Source of the DNA: Sphingobacterium tabacisoli
GTDB lineage: Bacteria; Bacteroidota; Bacteroidia; Sphingobacteriales; Sphingobacteriaceae
Direction: 5' to 3'
DNA length: 64,000 nt
NCBI RefSeq assembly: GCF_017908035.1
Contig: NZ_JAEQMU010000002.1
Location: 660,743-724,742 of the forward strand
This document shows, piece by piece, positions 16,549 to 26,314 of this stretch; positions within the stretch are counted from its first letter, which is position 1, and each line of letters starts with the position of its first letter. Under the pieces are notes generated by a model. The model saw only the letters and a program-made list of their open reading frames with translations, was not told where the DNA came from and searched no databases. The translations under genes were made by a program, and so were the position numbers.

Positions 16549-16992
16549 GCTCCCTATCTACAATTGTGTACTCTAGTTTTACCGTTGTTAAGTATTAATC
16601 TTTTTATACGCTTTCCTTAAAGATAAATTTGTTTACAACATACAAGCACTTATGAAAGTACCTATGTTTGTCACCTTTATGAGAATGATCTTATTTGTTT
16701 TTCTTCTGGCAGTTCTCTAGTAATCATGTCTCAAACCTGGTTTTTATAGATTAATCTACCGATAGAAATTTTTCTTCGATATCAACTTTTCTAATTGTTT
16801 GCTGCTATACATGCTAATCTTTTCTGTGGCAAATAGGCAGATCTACTGGTGGGAATCGACCTGCAACGATTTTGGATTGAGGAGTTATTGGAGCCAGTGG
16901 ATAATAAAATCTTACAGCCTGTTAAGGGAGCGTAGAAGACGGGATCGTATTCTAGAGACCTTACCCTATAATTGAGGACTGAGTATAGTTCG
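16549..16992 (+). other. Gene-free spacer with coding-like debris
   Basis: Two fragments look coding. One is the susC-like leader at 16652-16720. The other is a run from about 16839 to 16937 reading LLVGIDLQRFWIEELLEPV and ending at TAG, which is not recognised. No intact gene is present and the stretch probably holds remains of deleted genes. Confidence 0.4.
16652..16720 (+). pseudogene. Possible remnant of a susC signal peptide
   Basis: A 22-codon frame reads MKVPMFVTFMRMILFVFLLAVL and stops at TAG. The pattern of a short basic start followed by an Arg-Met-Ile-Leu hydrophobic core is that of the inner start of SusC-family signal peptides; the four intact SusC genes here carry MRLTTIILI, MRLTIVLLF, MKLTILFLL and MKLTTFIML. 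Nothing SusC-like follows. It may be the last trace of a lost transporter gene or a chance frame. Confidence 0.3.
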
Positions 16993-17883
16993 TTACTGAA
17001 GGTGTTGCTCTTTTAACAAATGTAAAAATAGCTCCATAGCAGGGCTAATCCATTTATTCGAATGTTGGGCAGTGATCATAGTAATCTTGCGTTTGAAATC
17101 CTTGATTGGTATTTCATTAACCTTTCCTTCATTCAGCTCGTTTTTAACCACAAAAAGAGGTAAGCAAGCAATTCCTAGATTACTGATTACACTTTGTTTT
17201 GTTGATTCTATACTCCATACCTCCAGAGTCTGTCCTGTAAGTTTTATTTCTTTTTCTCTTAAGTGTTCTCCAAAATAAATCTGATAAATCGCATTTGGAT
17301 CATTATTAATAATAGAGATATTTTTAGTTTGATTGCTCGTGTCAAAATCACGCTCAGAAATTGCCATATCGGGTGATGCAATTATACCAATACTGAAATC
17401 CTTTATTTCGTTGACAATAATCTGTTTGTCGTATTCAAAAGCCTGATAATGAATCCCTAAATCAATTTCGTTACGTATGACTTCTTTTTGAATGTCGTAA
17501 CGGTTTTTGACCTTAAGCTTTAACGTGACATCAGGAGCTTTTTTTATAAACTCTTTTAAAACCGGCTGGATAATATAAGTTAAGATACTATCAGAAACTG
17601 AAATTGTTAAACTGCCTTCTATTTTTTTGCTTTTAGAATTCAATAAGCGTATCTGTCCTATTTGGTCCTCTATTTTTTTGATGTGTGGTATCAGTTTTAA
17701 TGATTGTTCAGTAGCAACCATTCTCCGGCCAATTTTTTCAAATAATGGGAATTTAACCTCATTTTCCAATTGCTGCATTTGATAGCTGATAGCCGAGAGA
17801 GAGTAGTTCAGTTCACTTGCCGCATCCTGAAAATTGCCTTTTTCTACAATTGTTTTGAAACTTCGGAGATGTTGAATGTCCAT
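16993..17883 (-). CDS. LysR-family transcriptional regulator
   Basis: 296 residues. The N-terminal winged HTH is typical (MDIQHLRSFKTIVEKGNFQ, AASELNYSLSAISYQMQQLE, FEKIGRRMVATE), followed by a substrate-binding domain of about 200 residues with an IEGSLTISVSDS start. It is divergent from the TauE/SafE exporter, with 169 bases between the start codons, and LysR regulators commonly control the divergent gene. The effector is unknown; a sulfur or organic-acid compound is a guess from the exporter family. Confidence 0.9.
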   Translation of the reverse strand: MDIQHLRSFKTIVEKGNFQDAASELNYSLSAISYQMQQLENEVKFPLFEKIGRRMVATEQSLKLIPHIKKIEDQIGQIRLLNSKSKKIEGSLTISVSDSILTYIIQPVLKEFIKKAPDVTLKLKVKNRYDIQKEVIRNEIDLGIHYQAFEYDKQIIVNEIKDFSIGIIASPDMAISERDFDTSNQTKNISIINNDPNAIYQIYFGEHLREKEIKLTGQTLEVWSIESTKQSVISNLGIACLPLFVVKNELNEGKVNEIPIKDFKRKITMITAQHSNKWISPAMELFLHLLKEQHLQ

Positions 17884-17884
17884 A

Positions 17885-17901
17885 CTTCAATAAATTTGAA
17901 G
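17885..17901. promoter_or_regulatory. Candidate LysR operator
   Basis: A perfect inverted repeat CTTCAA-TAAAT-TTGAAG sits one base upstream of the LysR start codon. Its size and T-N11-A form fit a LysR recognition site, and the position would allow autorepression and control of the divergent gene. Confidence 0.45.
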
Positions 17902-17921
17902 TGAAGTTACAGATAATTCCG

Positions 17922-17953
17922 ATTGTTTGAAGAGTTGTTGTGTGTTACTTTTG
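17922..17953 (+). promoter_or_regulatory. Bacteroidota-type promoter for the TauE/SafE gene
   Basis: TACTTTTG at 17946-17953 matches the -7 consensus TAnnTTTG. ATTG or TTTG at 17922-17929 is a candidate -33 element; the spacing is about 20 or 16 bases depending on the choice. The start codon is 100 bases downstream. Confidence 0.45.
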
Positions 17954-18052
17954 TGAAAGTAAGTTTATATGTACCTGTTTAAATTTATAGTGGGAATTAC
18001 AAATTGTATAACGGATTTTTAAAAATACATTATCAAAACTAAAAATTTCAAA

Positions 18053-18808
18053 ATGAGCGATTACTCAACGTTAAATATTTTATTAATCATCATCACGTTC
18101 TTTATTGCAGGATTTGTTAAAGGAGTGGCCGGGATGGGATTACCCACGATGGCAATGGGAATACTTAGTGTAGTTATGTCTCCACTCAGTGCTGCTTCAC
18201 TTTTAATCATTCCATCCTTTGTGACCAATTTTTGGCAACTCTTTACCGGACCAAATTTCGTGGGATTAATAAAGAGATTTTGGATAATGATGGTTGGGAT
18301 AATAATTGGAACGCTTGCCGGATCATGGCTACTTACGAGTGCCAATACTCCGTATACAGGAATAGTATTGGGGCTTGCTTTACTATTCTATTCTATACAT
18401 GGATTGACCGCAAAACCATTGTTTACTCCTTTAAGGTTGGAACGCCGATTATCGCCAATCATGGGATTGGTAACAGGACTTCTCAATGGAGCTACAGGTG
18501 TTTTTACGTTGCCAGCCGTTCCTTATATCCAGTCTCTGGGGCTTTCTAAAGATGATCTGATTCAGGCGCTCGGTTTAGCGTTTACGGTCTCAACAATTGC
18601 CCTGGCAGCAGGCTTATTTAAAGGTGGAGCTTTTCACCTTGGAAATATTAGTCTATCAGCGCTTGCTGTCGCTCCAGCATTGTTCGGTATGTGGACAGGC
18701 ACTATAATTCGCAAGCGCATCAGTGTAAAAACTTTCCGTATTTGCTTTTTTATATTTATTGCAGTTCTAGGTCTAGAACTAGCTCTTCATCCTATTCTGA
18801 CGTCTTAA
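18053..18808 (+). CDS. TauE/SafE-family sulfite/anion exporter permease
   Basis: 251 residues with about eight hydrophobic helices. The start shows the family motif FIAGFVKGVAGMGLPTMAMG and the second half has the related GLVTGLLNGATGVFTLPAVP, the internal duplication expected of TauE/SafE (DUF81) proteins. Family members move sulfite, sulfoacetate or other organic anions across the inner membrane. It is divergent from a LysR regulator, probably its own. The substrate cannot be read from the sequence. Confidence 0.88.
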   Translation: MSDYSTLNILLIIITFFIAGFVKGVAGMGLPTMAMGILSVVMSPLSAASLLIIPSFVTNFWQLFTGPNFVGLIKRFWIMMVGIIIGTLAGSWLLTSANTPYTGIVLGLALLFYSIHGLTAKPLFTPLRLERRLSPIMGLVTGLLNGATGVFTLPAVPYIQSLGLSKDDLIQALGLAFTVSTIALAAGLFKGGAFHLGNISLSALAVAPALFGMWTGTIIRKRISVKTFRICFFIFIAVLGLELALHPILTS

Positions 18809-19127
18809 TAATTTTAAAATGCAACGGCCTTTAGAAAACAGAATGACTCAACGTACAGTTCGCTCAGAAGATTTCTTCCTTTATTCCTGTTGAGAAATAA
18901 ATATGTTGAGGAGATCTTAACCTAAAGACAGTTTAGATTAACCTATGTGCGTTTCGGGATTCTCTGTTTTTGAAATTTAACATCTTTGATAGCACACCAG
19001 CAAAGGCGTTTAATAACGATAGGGACCTCTTAGGTGCAAGGGGGCGTTACCAGCGGAGACGGACTTCAATAATTTTAATTGAGAAGTAATCTTCTTTATT
19101 TTTGTAAATTGCGATCCGCAATAAGAA
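18809..19127 (+). other. Spacer between the exporter and module 1
   Basis: 319 bases without a supported gene. It ends with the probable promoter of the module 1 sigma gene. A small AGAAG-TAAT-CTTCT palindrome lies at 19082-19095 just before the -7 element. Nothing else was recognised. Confidence 0.5.
19073..19104 (+). promoter_or_regulatory. Probable housekeeping promoter of the module 1 sigma gene
   Basis: TATTTTTG at 19097-19104 fits TAnnTTTG, with TTTT at 19073-19076 as a weak -33 element about 20 bases upstream. The start codon at 19128 is 24 bases downstream. Confidence 0.45.
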
Positions 19128-19706
19128 ATGATCAATTACAGCCAATATAGCGATTCAGAAATAGTTTCCCTTTTTAAAGAGGGAGAACAGTTGGCATTTA
19201 ATGAAATCTATCAACGGTATAGCGAGCTTTTATATGTCTTTGCCTACAAGAAACTAAAGAACGAAGTAGAAGCAATGGATGTGGTGCATGATGTTTTTGC
19301 CTGGCTACTGGAGAACGGTCAGAACCTGACCCTCAAAACATCGTTATCCAGTTACCTCTACAAGTCTGTACTTCACCGAATTTTTGACATCTTTCGAAGG
19401 AAAGAAACTTTTCAGCGTTATATTGAAATAGGAGACCATTTTATTGATGTTGACAGCGAAGAAACGGATTACCTCATTCGTGAAAAAGATATTCGTAATC
19501 TGATAGATTATGAGATAAGTGCATTACCGCCCCGTATGCGTCAGGTGTATGAATTAAAATATAGGGAGCAGCTTACCGCCGAAGAGATCAGCGAACGTTT
19601 AGGTATTACCCCACAGACCGTAACTACCCATATCAAGCACGCTAACAAGCAGCTTCGAGATAAGTTAGGTTTATTCATTTTTATACTATACGTCCTGAAT
19701 AATTAA
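19128..19706 (+). CDS. ECF sigma factor, FecI-like (module 1)
   Basis: 192 residues. Region 2 (about 10-80) shows LAFNEIYQRYSELLYVFAYK and the VVHDVFAWLLENG core; region 4 (about 125-185) shows LPPRMRQVYELKYREQLTAEE followed by the HTH SERLGITPQTVTTHIKHANK. This is a Bacteroidota ECF sigma of the kind paired with FecR. The FecR gene follows after 116 bases, then susC and susD. Its role is to direct transcription of the module, released by FecR upon a signal from the STN domain of SusC. Confidence 0.92.
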   Translation: MINYSQYSDSEIVSLFKEGEQLAFNEIYQRYSELLYVFAYKKLKNEVEAMDVVHDVFAWLLENGQNLTLKTSLSSYLYKSVLHRIFDIFRRKETFQRYIEIGDHFIDVDSEETDYLIREKDIRNLIDYEISALPPRMRQVYELKYREQLTAEEISERLGITPQTVTTHIKHANKQLRDKLGLFIFILYVLNN

Positions 19707-19822
19707 AATATTTAGCACTGTAAATCAGTGTTTTACTTATTTTTTTGATTTTTCTTTGAAAATGCTTACCCCAAAAGCTATCTCATTACGCCTTATATGT
19801 AAAGAGCAGACTAACCCCTCAT

Positions 19823-20950
19823 ATGATTAAAGAAGATATTAAAGTTATTCTTGATAAAATTGGTACAACCGAACTTACTGTTGAAGAGCAGGCTATGGTT
19901 GATCTTTGGCTTTTTCAGCTTCACCAAAGAGACGATTCAATGCTCTCCGAAGAAGCTATTAAATCAGCAAGTTCGCAGATCTGGACGAGACTGGATATAC
20001 CGGATACCTCACCGGTATCTAAAAAACCTTTTCGCTTATGGCACAGGTGGGCGATGGTGGCCGCCATTTTTATTGCAGTAGTGGCTAGCTCCGTATTCAT
20101 TCTATACCGACAAGGGGCTTCGACAGCGCTTGCAGACATCGATCAGGTCTCACCTGGCAAGGACGGTGCTACATTGACTCTAGCAGATGGAAGGGTCATA
20201 GTTATCAATGATCTTACAGTAGGAGACATCGCCGAGCAGTCAGGTGTTCTAATCACTAAGGGAGTTGATGGGCAGCTGGTGTATGAATTAAGTGGAGTAG
20301 GAGGAGTAGAAGATCAGGAGAATACCTTGTCTACCTCAAATGGGGAGACCTATCAGGTGCGACTGCCGGATGGATCTAAAGTCTGGTTAAATGCGGGGTC
20401 GAGTTTGACCTATAGCCCCCAATTGGTCCATGCGGGTAGACGTAGGGTCAAACTTGCTGGAGAAGCTTATTTTGAAGTAGCTAAGGATAAATCGAAGCCT
20501 TTCATCGTACAGACGCGTACACAGGAGGTTGAAGTTTTGGGAACTAGTTTCAATGTAAATGCTTATTTAGACGAACCGGTTGCCAGTACAACACTAATCG
20601 AGGGATCCATTAAAATCAAGACCGAAAAAAGCGAACGATTTGTCAAGCCTGGAGAACAGGCCGTCAATAATGGGAAGGACATTCAGATCGTTCGTACAGA
20701 TGTAGAGAATTGCATCGATTGGAAGGAAGGAGACTTTTACCTTAATCATGTTGATTTCAAAGTAGCTATGCGAAAAATAGCCCGATGGTACGATATGGAG
20801 GTTGTCTACGATGGCTCTATACCCGATGGTATGGAGTCCGGAGGATGGATTGCCCGGGATAAGCCCTTATCTCAGGTACTCAAATCCATAGAATCTTCGG
20901 GTATGGTCAAATTCAAAATCGTAGGCCGAACGATTCATGTGGTTCGGTGA
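19823..20950 (+). CDS. FecR-family anti-sigma regulator (module 1)
   Basis: 375 residues. A cytoplasmic sigma-binding N-terminus (about 1-70), one transmembrane helix (about 75-95, MVAAIFIAVVASSVFILY), a periplasmic FecR domain (about 175-275; YQVRLPDGSKVWLNAGSSLTY, GEAYFEVAKD, VEVLGTSFNVNAY) and a C-terminal DUF4974 domain (about 305-375; DFKVAMRKIARWYDMEVVY). It links the periplasmic STN domain of the SusC encoded at 21227 to the sigma factor encoded at 19128. Confidence 0.92.
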   Translation: MIKEDIKVILDKIGTTELTVEEQAMVDLWLFQLHQRDDSMLSEEAIKSASSQIWTRLDIPDTSPVSKKPFRLWHRWAMVAAIFIAVVASSVFILYRQGASTALADIDQVSPGKDGATLTLADGRVIVINDLTVGDIAEQSGVLITKGVDGQLVYELSGVGGVEDQENTLSTSNGETYQVRLPDGSKVWLNAGSSLTYSPQLVHAGRRRVKLAGEAYFEVAKDKSKPFIVQTRTQEVEVLGTSFNVNAYLDEPVASTTLIEGSIKIKTEKSERFVKPGEQAVNNGKDIQIVRTDVENCIDWKEGDFYLNHVDFKVAMRKIARWYDMEVVYDGSIPDGMESGGWIARDKPLSQVLKSIESSGMVKFKIVGRTIHVVR

Positions 20951-21044
20951 AGTAAGCTTATAAATATTAAAAACTAACTAAATTTTATAAATCTAAAATT
21001 GAAAAACGATGAAACGACAAGAAACATAACTGCTAAACGATAAA

Positions 21045-21067
21045 CCAGAAGCATAAGATGCTTCTGG
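21045..21067 (+). promoter_or_regulatory. Hairpin in the FecR-SusC leader (module 1)
   Basis: A perfect 9-bp stem CCAGAAGCA / TGCTTCTGG with a 5-base loop lies 94 bases after the FecR stop and 160 bases before the susC start. No T-tract follows, so it is more likely an attenuator, RNA-stability or processing element than a simple terminator. A second, weaker inverted repeat (AATTGT/ACAATT) lies near 21156-21176. Confidence 0.55.
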
Positions 21068-21226
21068 CCAGCTTGGAATTATAACCATTTATGACAGCAA
21101 CCTCATCCGTCGAAAGCTAAGGATTGCTGTTTTACCAAACTAAACAAACTTAGCTAAAATTGTGCGAATGTACAATTCAAGGCTTTTTGTCAGCTGCTAG
21201 GTTTGTTTAAAACTACGACAATAAAA

Positions 21227-24200
21227 ATGTATAAAACCTTTGCCAAATATATCGAGGCATATAAAAGCCTCTTTACTAAAATCGTGCTGATTATGCGACT
21301 AACCACCATCATATTGATAGCAACCCTGATGCAGGTCAGTGCATCGACATTCGGACAGCAGATCACGCTGTCCAAAAGAAATGTATCGATAGAGTCCGCC
21401 TTAAAAGAAATCAGAAAACAAAGCGGTTACGACTTTTACTTTGACGGAAAGAGTTTGCCTAAAGATAGAGTAATTGATGTTGCATTGGCAAATGCAAGCA
21501 TCGATGCAGCGATGAAAAGCGTGCTTAAAGGCCTTCCTTTTACGTACATTATCGAGGGAAATATTATTTCAATACGCAAGAATGAACAAGTGTCACCAAG
21601 CAATGTTTTGGAGGCTTCAATTGAAAATATTGATGTTCGCGGACGCGTTGTCGACGAAGGGGGAAATCCATTGGTCGGTGCCACTATCCGTGTTAAAGGA
21701 GGGGTTTCAGATGTTATCACTGATGAGAACGGACGGTTCACCTTACATAATGTTGCACAAAATGCCACGATACAAGTGTCCTATGTAGGTTACTATAGAC
21801 AAGAAATAAAAGCCGCCCAAAACCTGGGTGACATCCATCTGGAAATGCTACGGAGTGATGTCGAAGAGGTAGAGGTAAGTTACTCTACGGGGTACCAAAA
21901 CCTTTCGCGCGAGCGTAGTGCTGGTTCATTTGCCAAGCCTAATATCGATATTATGAAAAATCGCTCTTCTAGCGTAAATGTCCTGCAACGCCTGGATGGG
22001 TTAGTACCTGGACTGACTGTAAATAATGCACCATCCGGCGAAAATAATCCGCTCTTAATCCGAGGATTGACATCTATCAATTCCACACGAGGACCTTTGA
22101 TCGTTGTTGATGGAGTAGAGTTACAGGGAGTTTCTCTAGAAAGTTTGAATATGCAGGATATCGCAGATATCACCGTATTAAAAGATGCGAGTTCTTCTTC
22201 TATTTGGGGAGCAAAAGCTGCTAATGGTGTTATTGTTATTACGACCAAGAAAGGTGCTCCTGGGCAGAAATTAAGGATTGATTACGATGGGTATCATAAT
22301 ATCCAAGGGCGACCAGACCTTGATTACCTGCAACGTATGAATAGCGGGCAGTTTATTGCTACAGCTCGGGAATTGTTCCCTCAATATGTGGACTATTACC
22401 CTTGGAGTAGTGTCGAGACACTATCGGCAGTTCCCCCACATTTACAGATTCAATATGCCGTGCCTCGCGGCCTTTTGACACAGCAACGCGCCGATCAGAT
22501 GCTCGATAGTCTAGCTGGAATAGATAACCGGAATCAGATTACAGATATGATGTATCGAAATGCGATGACAACCAATCACACCATATCTGTCGCCAGTGGC
22601 GGCCCCGTACATTCTTTCTACGGTTCGGTCAATTATATCGGCTTACAAAGTGATACACCGGGCGAGAAGGATAACCGGTTTAAAGTCAATCTTCGGCAGG
22701 ATTTTAATATCAACAGGCATTTACAGCTTTTTTTGGTAACCGATTTGGGAACTACCCGTACGGCTGCAAATAATATAGTTAATCTCACCAGTTCAGGTGA
22801 TACGGGATACACACCGATCACCACATCTATTGTCCCGTATCAATTGTTGCAGGATGCCTCTGGCAATCCGTTGACCGTAAATTATATGGGTGGATACAGT
22901 GATGCTTATCGATTGGACTATCAGGCTAGAAGCCGGGTCAATCTGGATTTTGTACCGTTGGAAGAAATGGATAGAGGCCGTACCAATGGTACAGGATTAT
23001 CTGCGCGTATTGTTGGTGGTGGAAAAATAAACCTGTACAAAGGACTTCGTTTCGAGGGTACTTATGGATATAATGTCGCTTCATCAAATAACCGAGTCGT
23101 CCTAGATCAGGAAAGCTATATGGTGCGCAATGAATTGATGACTTTTACAAAGGCAGCAAATGTGAATACTATTCCTGTTTATTACCTTCCATCTACGGGG
23201 GGGCGACTGACGGAAAACAACGCTCTAACCAAAAACTGGACCGTTCGGAACCAATTGATATACGATACAGCATGGGAGGATAAGCATCAGCTTACAGTGT
23301 TGGCGGGTCAGGAAGCAACCAGCACCACGCCATTAGCCACACGTGTTATCTACCGCGGTTGGGATGATCAGTTGCAAGTATCGCGACCTGTAGATTATGA
23401 GACATTGGGAAAAGGGATTACCGGTACCGTTCGTGGAGGTACAGCCACACTCGACGAGAATTATGTCAGCGGTGGCGAGGGGATTATTAGCAGGACCACA
23501 TCCTATTATTCCAATTTAAACTATTCTTACATACGCAAATATACGTTAAACGCCAGCTGGCGTATAGACGAAAGTAACTTGTTTGGTTTCGATAAGTCGG
23601 CACAGAATAGGCCTGTTTACAGTATCGGTGCCAAATGGGCACTTGGTCGTGAAGCATTTTTGAATAAACCCAATTGGCTCGATCACTTGGATCTCCGGTT
23701 TACCTACGGTGTCACCGGCAATGCCCCAGCGCCTGGTACGGCTTCCTCATTTGATATACTGAAGGCAGAGTCGGATGTTAATTATGTCTCTGGCACCGGG
23801 GTGATCATGAGCTCCCCAGCTAATAGAAAGCTAACTTGGGAAGGAACTACCGTATACAATGGAGGTATAGATTTTGGTGTCTTTGGTGGAAGACTGTCGG
23901 GCTCAATTGATGGTTATATCAAAAATACACAGGATTTAATAGGTGTGTTGAGTACTTCGCCGCTCACCGGATTCTCCGGTGTAACCGGGAATTTTGGTAA
24001 TCTAGAGAATAAAGGAATCGATATCAGTTTGAATTCTATGAATTTGATACGAAAAGACTTCTTTTGGAATACCGGTTTTACCTTGGGTTACAATCAGAAT
24101 AAAATCACCAAACTAGCACGAACCACACCTATTGCTACAGGGGCCGGGATGATTGATCAAGATTATGTGGTGGGATATGCTGCTTTTACACTCTTTGGGT

Positions 24201-24826
24201 ATAATTATGCCGGTCTTAATGCGATTGGAGATCCACAGATCACCCTAGCCGATGGTACCGTCACATCCGCTATAGATGGCAACACACCGGATGATGTTTT
24301 ATATATGGGTACCTCACAACCCATCTGGAGCGGCGGACTCTCCAATAATTTTCAATACAAAAACTTTCAATTGGGTATTAATATGAGCTATAATGCGGGA
24401 CATAAAATGTTCCGCGACGGTAATTCTTTCTGGGGCGAGCCCCTATACACGAACTCGATCCACCCCGAGTTTGCCAACCGATGGAAGCAGGCGGGAGACG
24501 AAAGCCGGACTAACATTCCAAGATATGTTGGCAACAGCGATGACAATTACAGTAGAAATACGAGTTATTATAGCTACGCAAACTCAAATATTTTCAATGC
24601 TTCTTTTCTAAAGTTAAGGGACGTGACATTTTCCTATAGTCTGAATGATGAATTGGCGAAGCGTCTTCGTGCACAAGCGGTCAGTTTCCGGGTTCAGGTA
24701 TCCAATATTATGCTGTGGAAAGCGAATAGTTTGGGGATTGATCCAGAGTTTCATTCCGCACGTGGTGGACGGGTCATTCGTACAGGCCAGGGGCAGGTGA
24801 CATTCGGCGCCCATATCACACTTTAA
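21227..24826 (+). CDS. SusC/RagA-family TonB-dependent transporter with STN domain (module 1)
   Basis: 1199 residues from the ATG at 21227; the frame extends to a TTG at 21203. A long signal peptide with core MRLTTIILIATLMQVSA, an STN signalling domain (about 45-115), a carboxypeptidase-regulatory-like beta domain (about 135-200; GRVVDEGGNPLVGATIRVKG), a plug with RLDGLVPGLTVNNAP and GLTSINSTRGPLIVVDG, and a 22-strand-type barrel to the end. It imports substrate across the outer membrane with the SusD encoded at 24850, and the STN domain signals to FecR. It is the closest paralog of the module 2 SusC: both read RSxSxNVLQRLDGLVPGLTVNN in the plug. Confidence 0.93.
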   Translation: MYKTFAKYIEAYKSLFTKIVLIMRLTTIILIATLMQVSASTFGQQITLSKRNVSIESALKEIRKQSGYDFYFDGKSLPKDRVIDVALANASIDAAMKSVLKGLPFTYIIEGNIISIRKNEQVSPSNVLEASIENIDVRGRVVDEGGNPLVGATIRVKGGVSDVITDENGRFTLHNVAQNATIQVSYVGYYRQEIKAAQNLGDIHLEMLRSDVEEVEVSYSTGYQNLSRERSAGSFAKPNIDIMKNRSSSVNVLQRLDGLVPGLTVNNAPSGENNPLLIRGLTSINSTRGPLIVVDGVELQGVSLESLNMQDIADITVLKDASSSSIWGAKAANGVIVITTKKGAPGQKLRIDYDGYHNIQGRPDLDYLQRMNSGQFIATARELFPQYVDYYPWSSVETLSAVPPHLQIQYAVPRGLLTQQRADQMLDSLAGIDNRNQITDMMYRNAMTTNHTISVASGGPVHSFYGSVNYIGLQSDTPGEKDNRFKVNLRQDFNINRHLQLFLVTDLGTTRTAANNIVNLTSSGDTGYTPITTSIVPYQLLQDASGNPLTVNYMGGYSDAYRLDYQARSRVNLDFVPLEEMDRGRTNGTGLSARIVGGGKINLYKGLRFEGTYGYNVASSNNRVVLDQESYMVRNELMTFTKAANVNTIPVYYLPSTGGRLTENNALTKNWTVRNQLIYDTAWEDKHQLTVLAGQEATSTTPLATRVIYRGWDDQLQVSRPVDYETLGKGITGTVRGGTATLDENYVSGGEGIISRTTSYYSNLNYSYIRKYTLNASWRIDESNLFGFDKSAQNRPVYSIGAKWALGREAFLNKPNWLDHLDLRFTYGVTGNAPAPGTASSFDILKAESDVNYVSGTGVIMSSPANRKLTWEGTTVYNGGIDFGVFGGRLSGSIDGYIKNTQDLIGVLSTSPLTGFSGVTGNFGNLENKGIDISLNSMNLIRKDFFWNTGFTLGYNQNKITKLARTTPIATGAGMIDQDYVVGYAAFTLFGYNYAGLNAIGDPQITLADGTVTSAIDGNTPDDVLYMGTSQPIWSGGLSNNFQYKNFQLGINMSYNAGHKMFRDGNSFWGEPLYTNSIHPEFANRWKQAGDESRTNIPRYVGNSDDNYSRNTSYYSYANSNIFNASFLKLRDVTFSYSLNDELAKRLRAQAVSFRVQVSNIMLWKANSLGIDPEFHSARGGRVIRTGQGQVTFGAHITL

Positions 24827-24849
24827 TTTATCATGTAAAAAAATAGATT

Positions 24850-26304
24850 ATGCAAACACGCTATAAATATATATTGATCTCGTCTTTCATCGCACTGACA
24901 TTATTCCAGACATCCTGTAAAAAAGATTTTCTAGAGATAGAACCTAAGGGATATCTAATTGCTAAATCGACAAAAGATTATGAGCAGATATTGAATGCAA
25001 TCTATCTTCAGTCAAGCTTTACAGCCTCCGGTTATCTGGGCGATGAGGTTGCAGCACAGCAAACTTATTTTAATGGAACAGGACTACGGATGCAGCGTCT
25101 CTTCCGGTATGAAGATCGGGTGTATCAACCCGACGAATTGCCTGAAGAGGTAACAGGAGCCTATTCCTATATCCAGCGACAGTACCTGTTCAACAAGATT
25201 ATCAATGAGGTTATGGATTCCCAAGGTGGTTCCGAAGCACAAAAGAGCGCTATCTTGGCTGAAGCAAAGGTCGGTAGAGCCATTTGTCAATTGATGTTTG
25301 TTAACGATTTTTCGGTACCCTACAGTGCTGCTACTGCAGCTACCGATCTAGGTGTACCGGTCTTAACGACAGCCGATGTGACCAATAGAGAATTTCCGCG
25401 TGCCACAGTACAGGAGGTTTACGATTTTATGATTAAAGACTTGACAGAGGCCTTACCCGATTTAGGGCCGCTTACACACCGTCGCAAGTTTTCAAAGCTG
25501 GCGGCGGAGTTTTACCTGACACGTATTTACCTCTATATGGGAGATTTTGAGAAGGCTAAGACACATGTTGATGCTGCCTTTGATGAGATTGAAAAGTCTA
25601 ATATAGATCTGGCACTGTACGATTATAATGAGGTGCTGGCCGACGGGGGTGATTGGGGGGCAGATATGGATTTTGGCTTTGGCCCGTCCAATAAGCCCTT
25701 GGCTGCAAATAATAAACAAACAATCTATAATGTACAGGTGAGTACGCTGTTTGTTTCCTCGGCCAATACTTTTGTCTTCACCCCACGTACGGTATCGCTT
25801 TTTGATGCCTCCGACAAGCGTCTTCGACTTTATTCCGATACGGAATTGTTTGGCGATTTCGTGTTTCCCTTGGGGATGAAGCGTTACCCCGACTTTTTCT
25901 CAGATATCGGACCTTCTTTGCCAGATCTGTATTTGATGCGCGCTGAAATCAGGGCACGCACCAATGATCGCAACGGTGCTGTATCAGATGTAGAGTTTTT
26001 AAGAACAAACAGGATGTCCGATAACATAGCTGTTCCGGTAAATATTGCAGCCGATCAACAGGCATTGGTTCGTTTTATTTTGGATGAGCGTATCCGTGAG
26101 TTTGCATTGAATGGTATGCGTTGGTTGGATATGCGTAGGCTTTCTGTAGATCCGATTTACAGCAATACCGTGATTTATAAGCACGATCTATACGATAATG
26201 AAGGTAATGTGCTGGAGTCCTTTACACTGCGACCTGAGCGCTTTGCGTTGAAGTTTGGCGAGCGTATGCTTGCCGAAAGTATAGGCTTGGAAGAAAATAA
26301 ATAA
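24850..26304 (+). CDS. SusD/RagB-family surface lipoprotein (module 1)
   Basis: 484 residues. A lipoprotein signal ends at C23 (LFQTSCKKDFLEI), followed by the SusD-type helical TPR scaffold and the C-terminal family pattern: DLYLMRAEIRARTNDRNGA, FILDERIREFALNGMRWLDM and RRLSVDP. It is the substrate-binding lid of the SusC encoded at 21227, 23 bases away. The length is slightly short for the family. Ligand not deducible. Confidence 0.92.
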   Translation: MQTRYKYILISSFIALTLFQTSCKKDFLEIEPKGYLIAKSTKDYEQILNAIYLQSSFTASGYLGDEVAAQQTYFNGTGLRMQRLFRYEDRVYQPDELPEEVTGAYSYIQRQYLFNKIINEVMDSQGGSEAQKSAILAEAKVGRAICQLMFVNDFSVPYSAATAATDLGVPVLTTADVTNREFPRATVQEVYDFMIKDLTEALPDLGPLTHRRKFSKLAAEFYLTRIYLYMGDFEKAKTHVDAAFDEIEKSNIDLALYDYNEVLADGGDWGADMDFGFGPSNKPLAANNKQTIYNVQVSTLFVSSANTFVFTPRTVSLFDASDKRLRLYSDTELFGDFVFPLGMKRYPDFFSDIGPSLPDLYLMRAEIRARTNDRNGAVSDVEFLRTNRMSDNIAVPVNIAADQQALVRFILDERIREFALNGMRWLDMRRLSVDPIYSNTVIYKHDLYDNEGNVLESFTLRPERFALKFGERMLAESIGLEENK

Positions 26305-26314
26305 CAATAATTAG

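Noticed and set aside
21203..21226. TTG start for the module 1 SusC
   Set aside because: The ATG at 21227 gives a start (MYKTFAKY) matching the other SusC genes, and the eight upstream codons are not conserved-looking.
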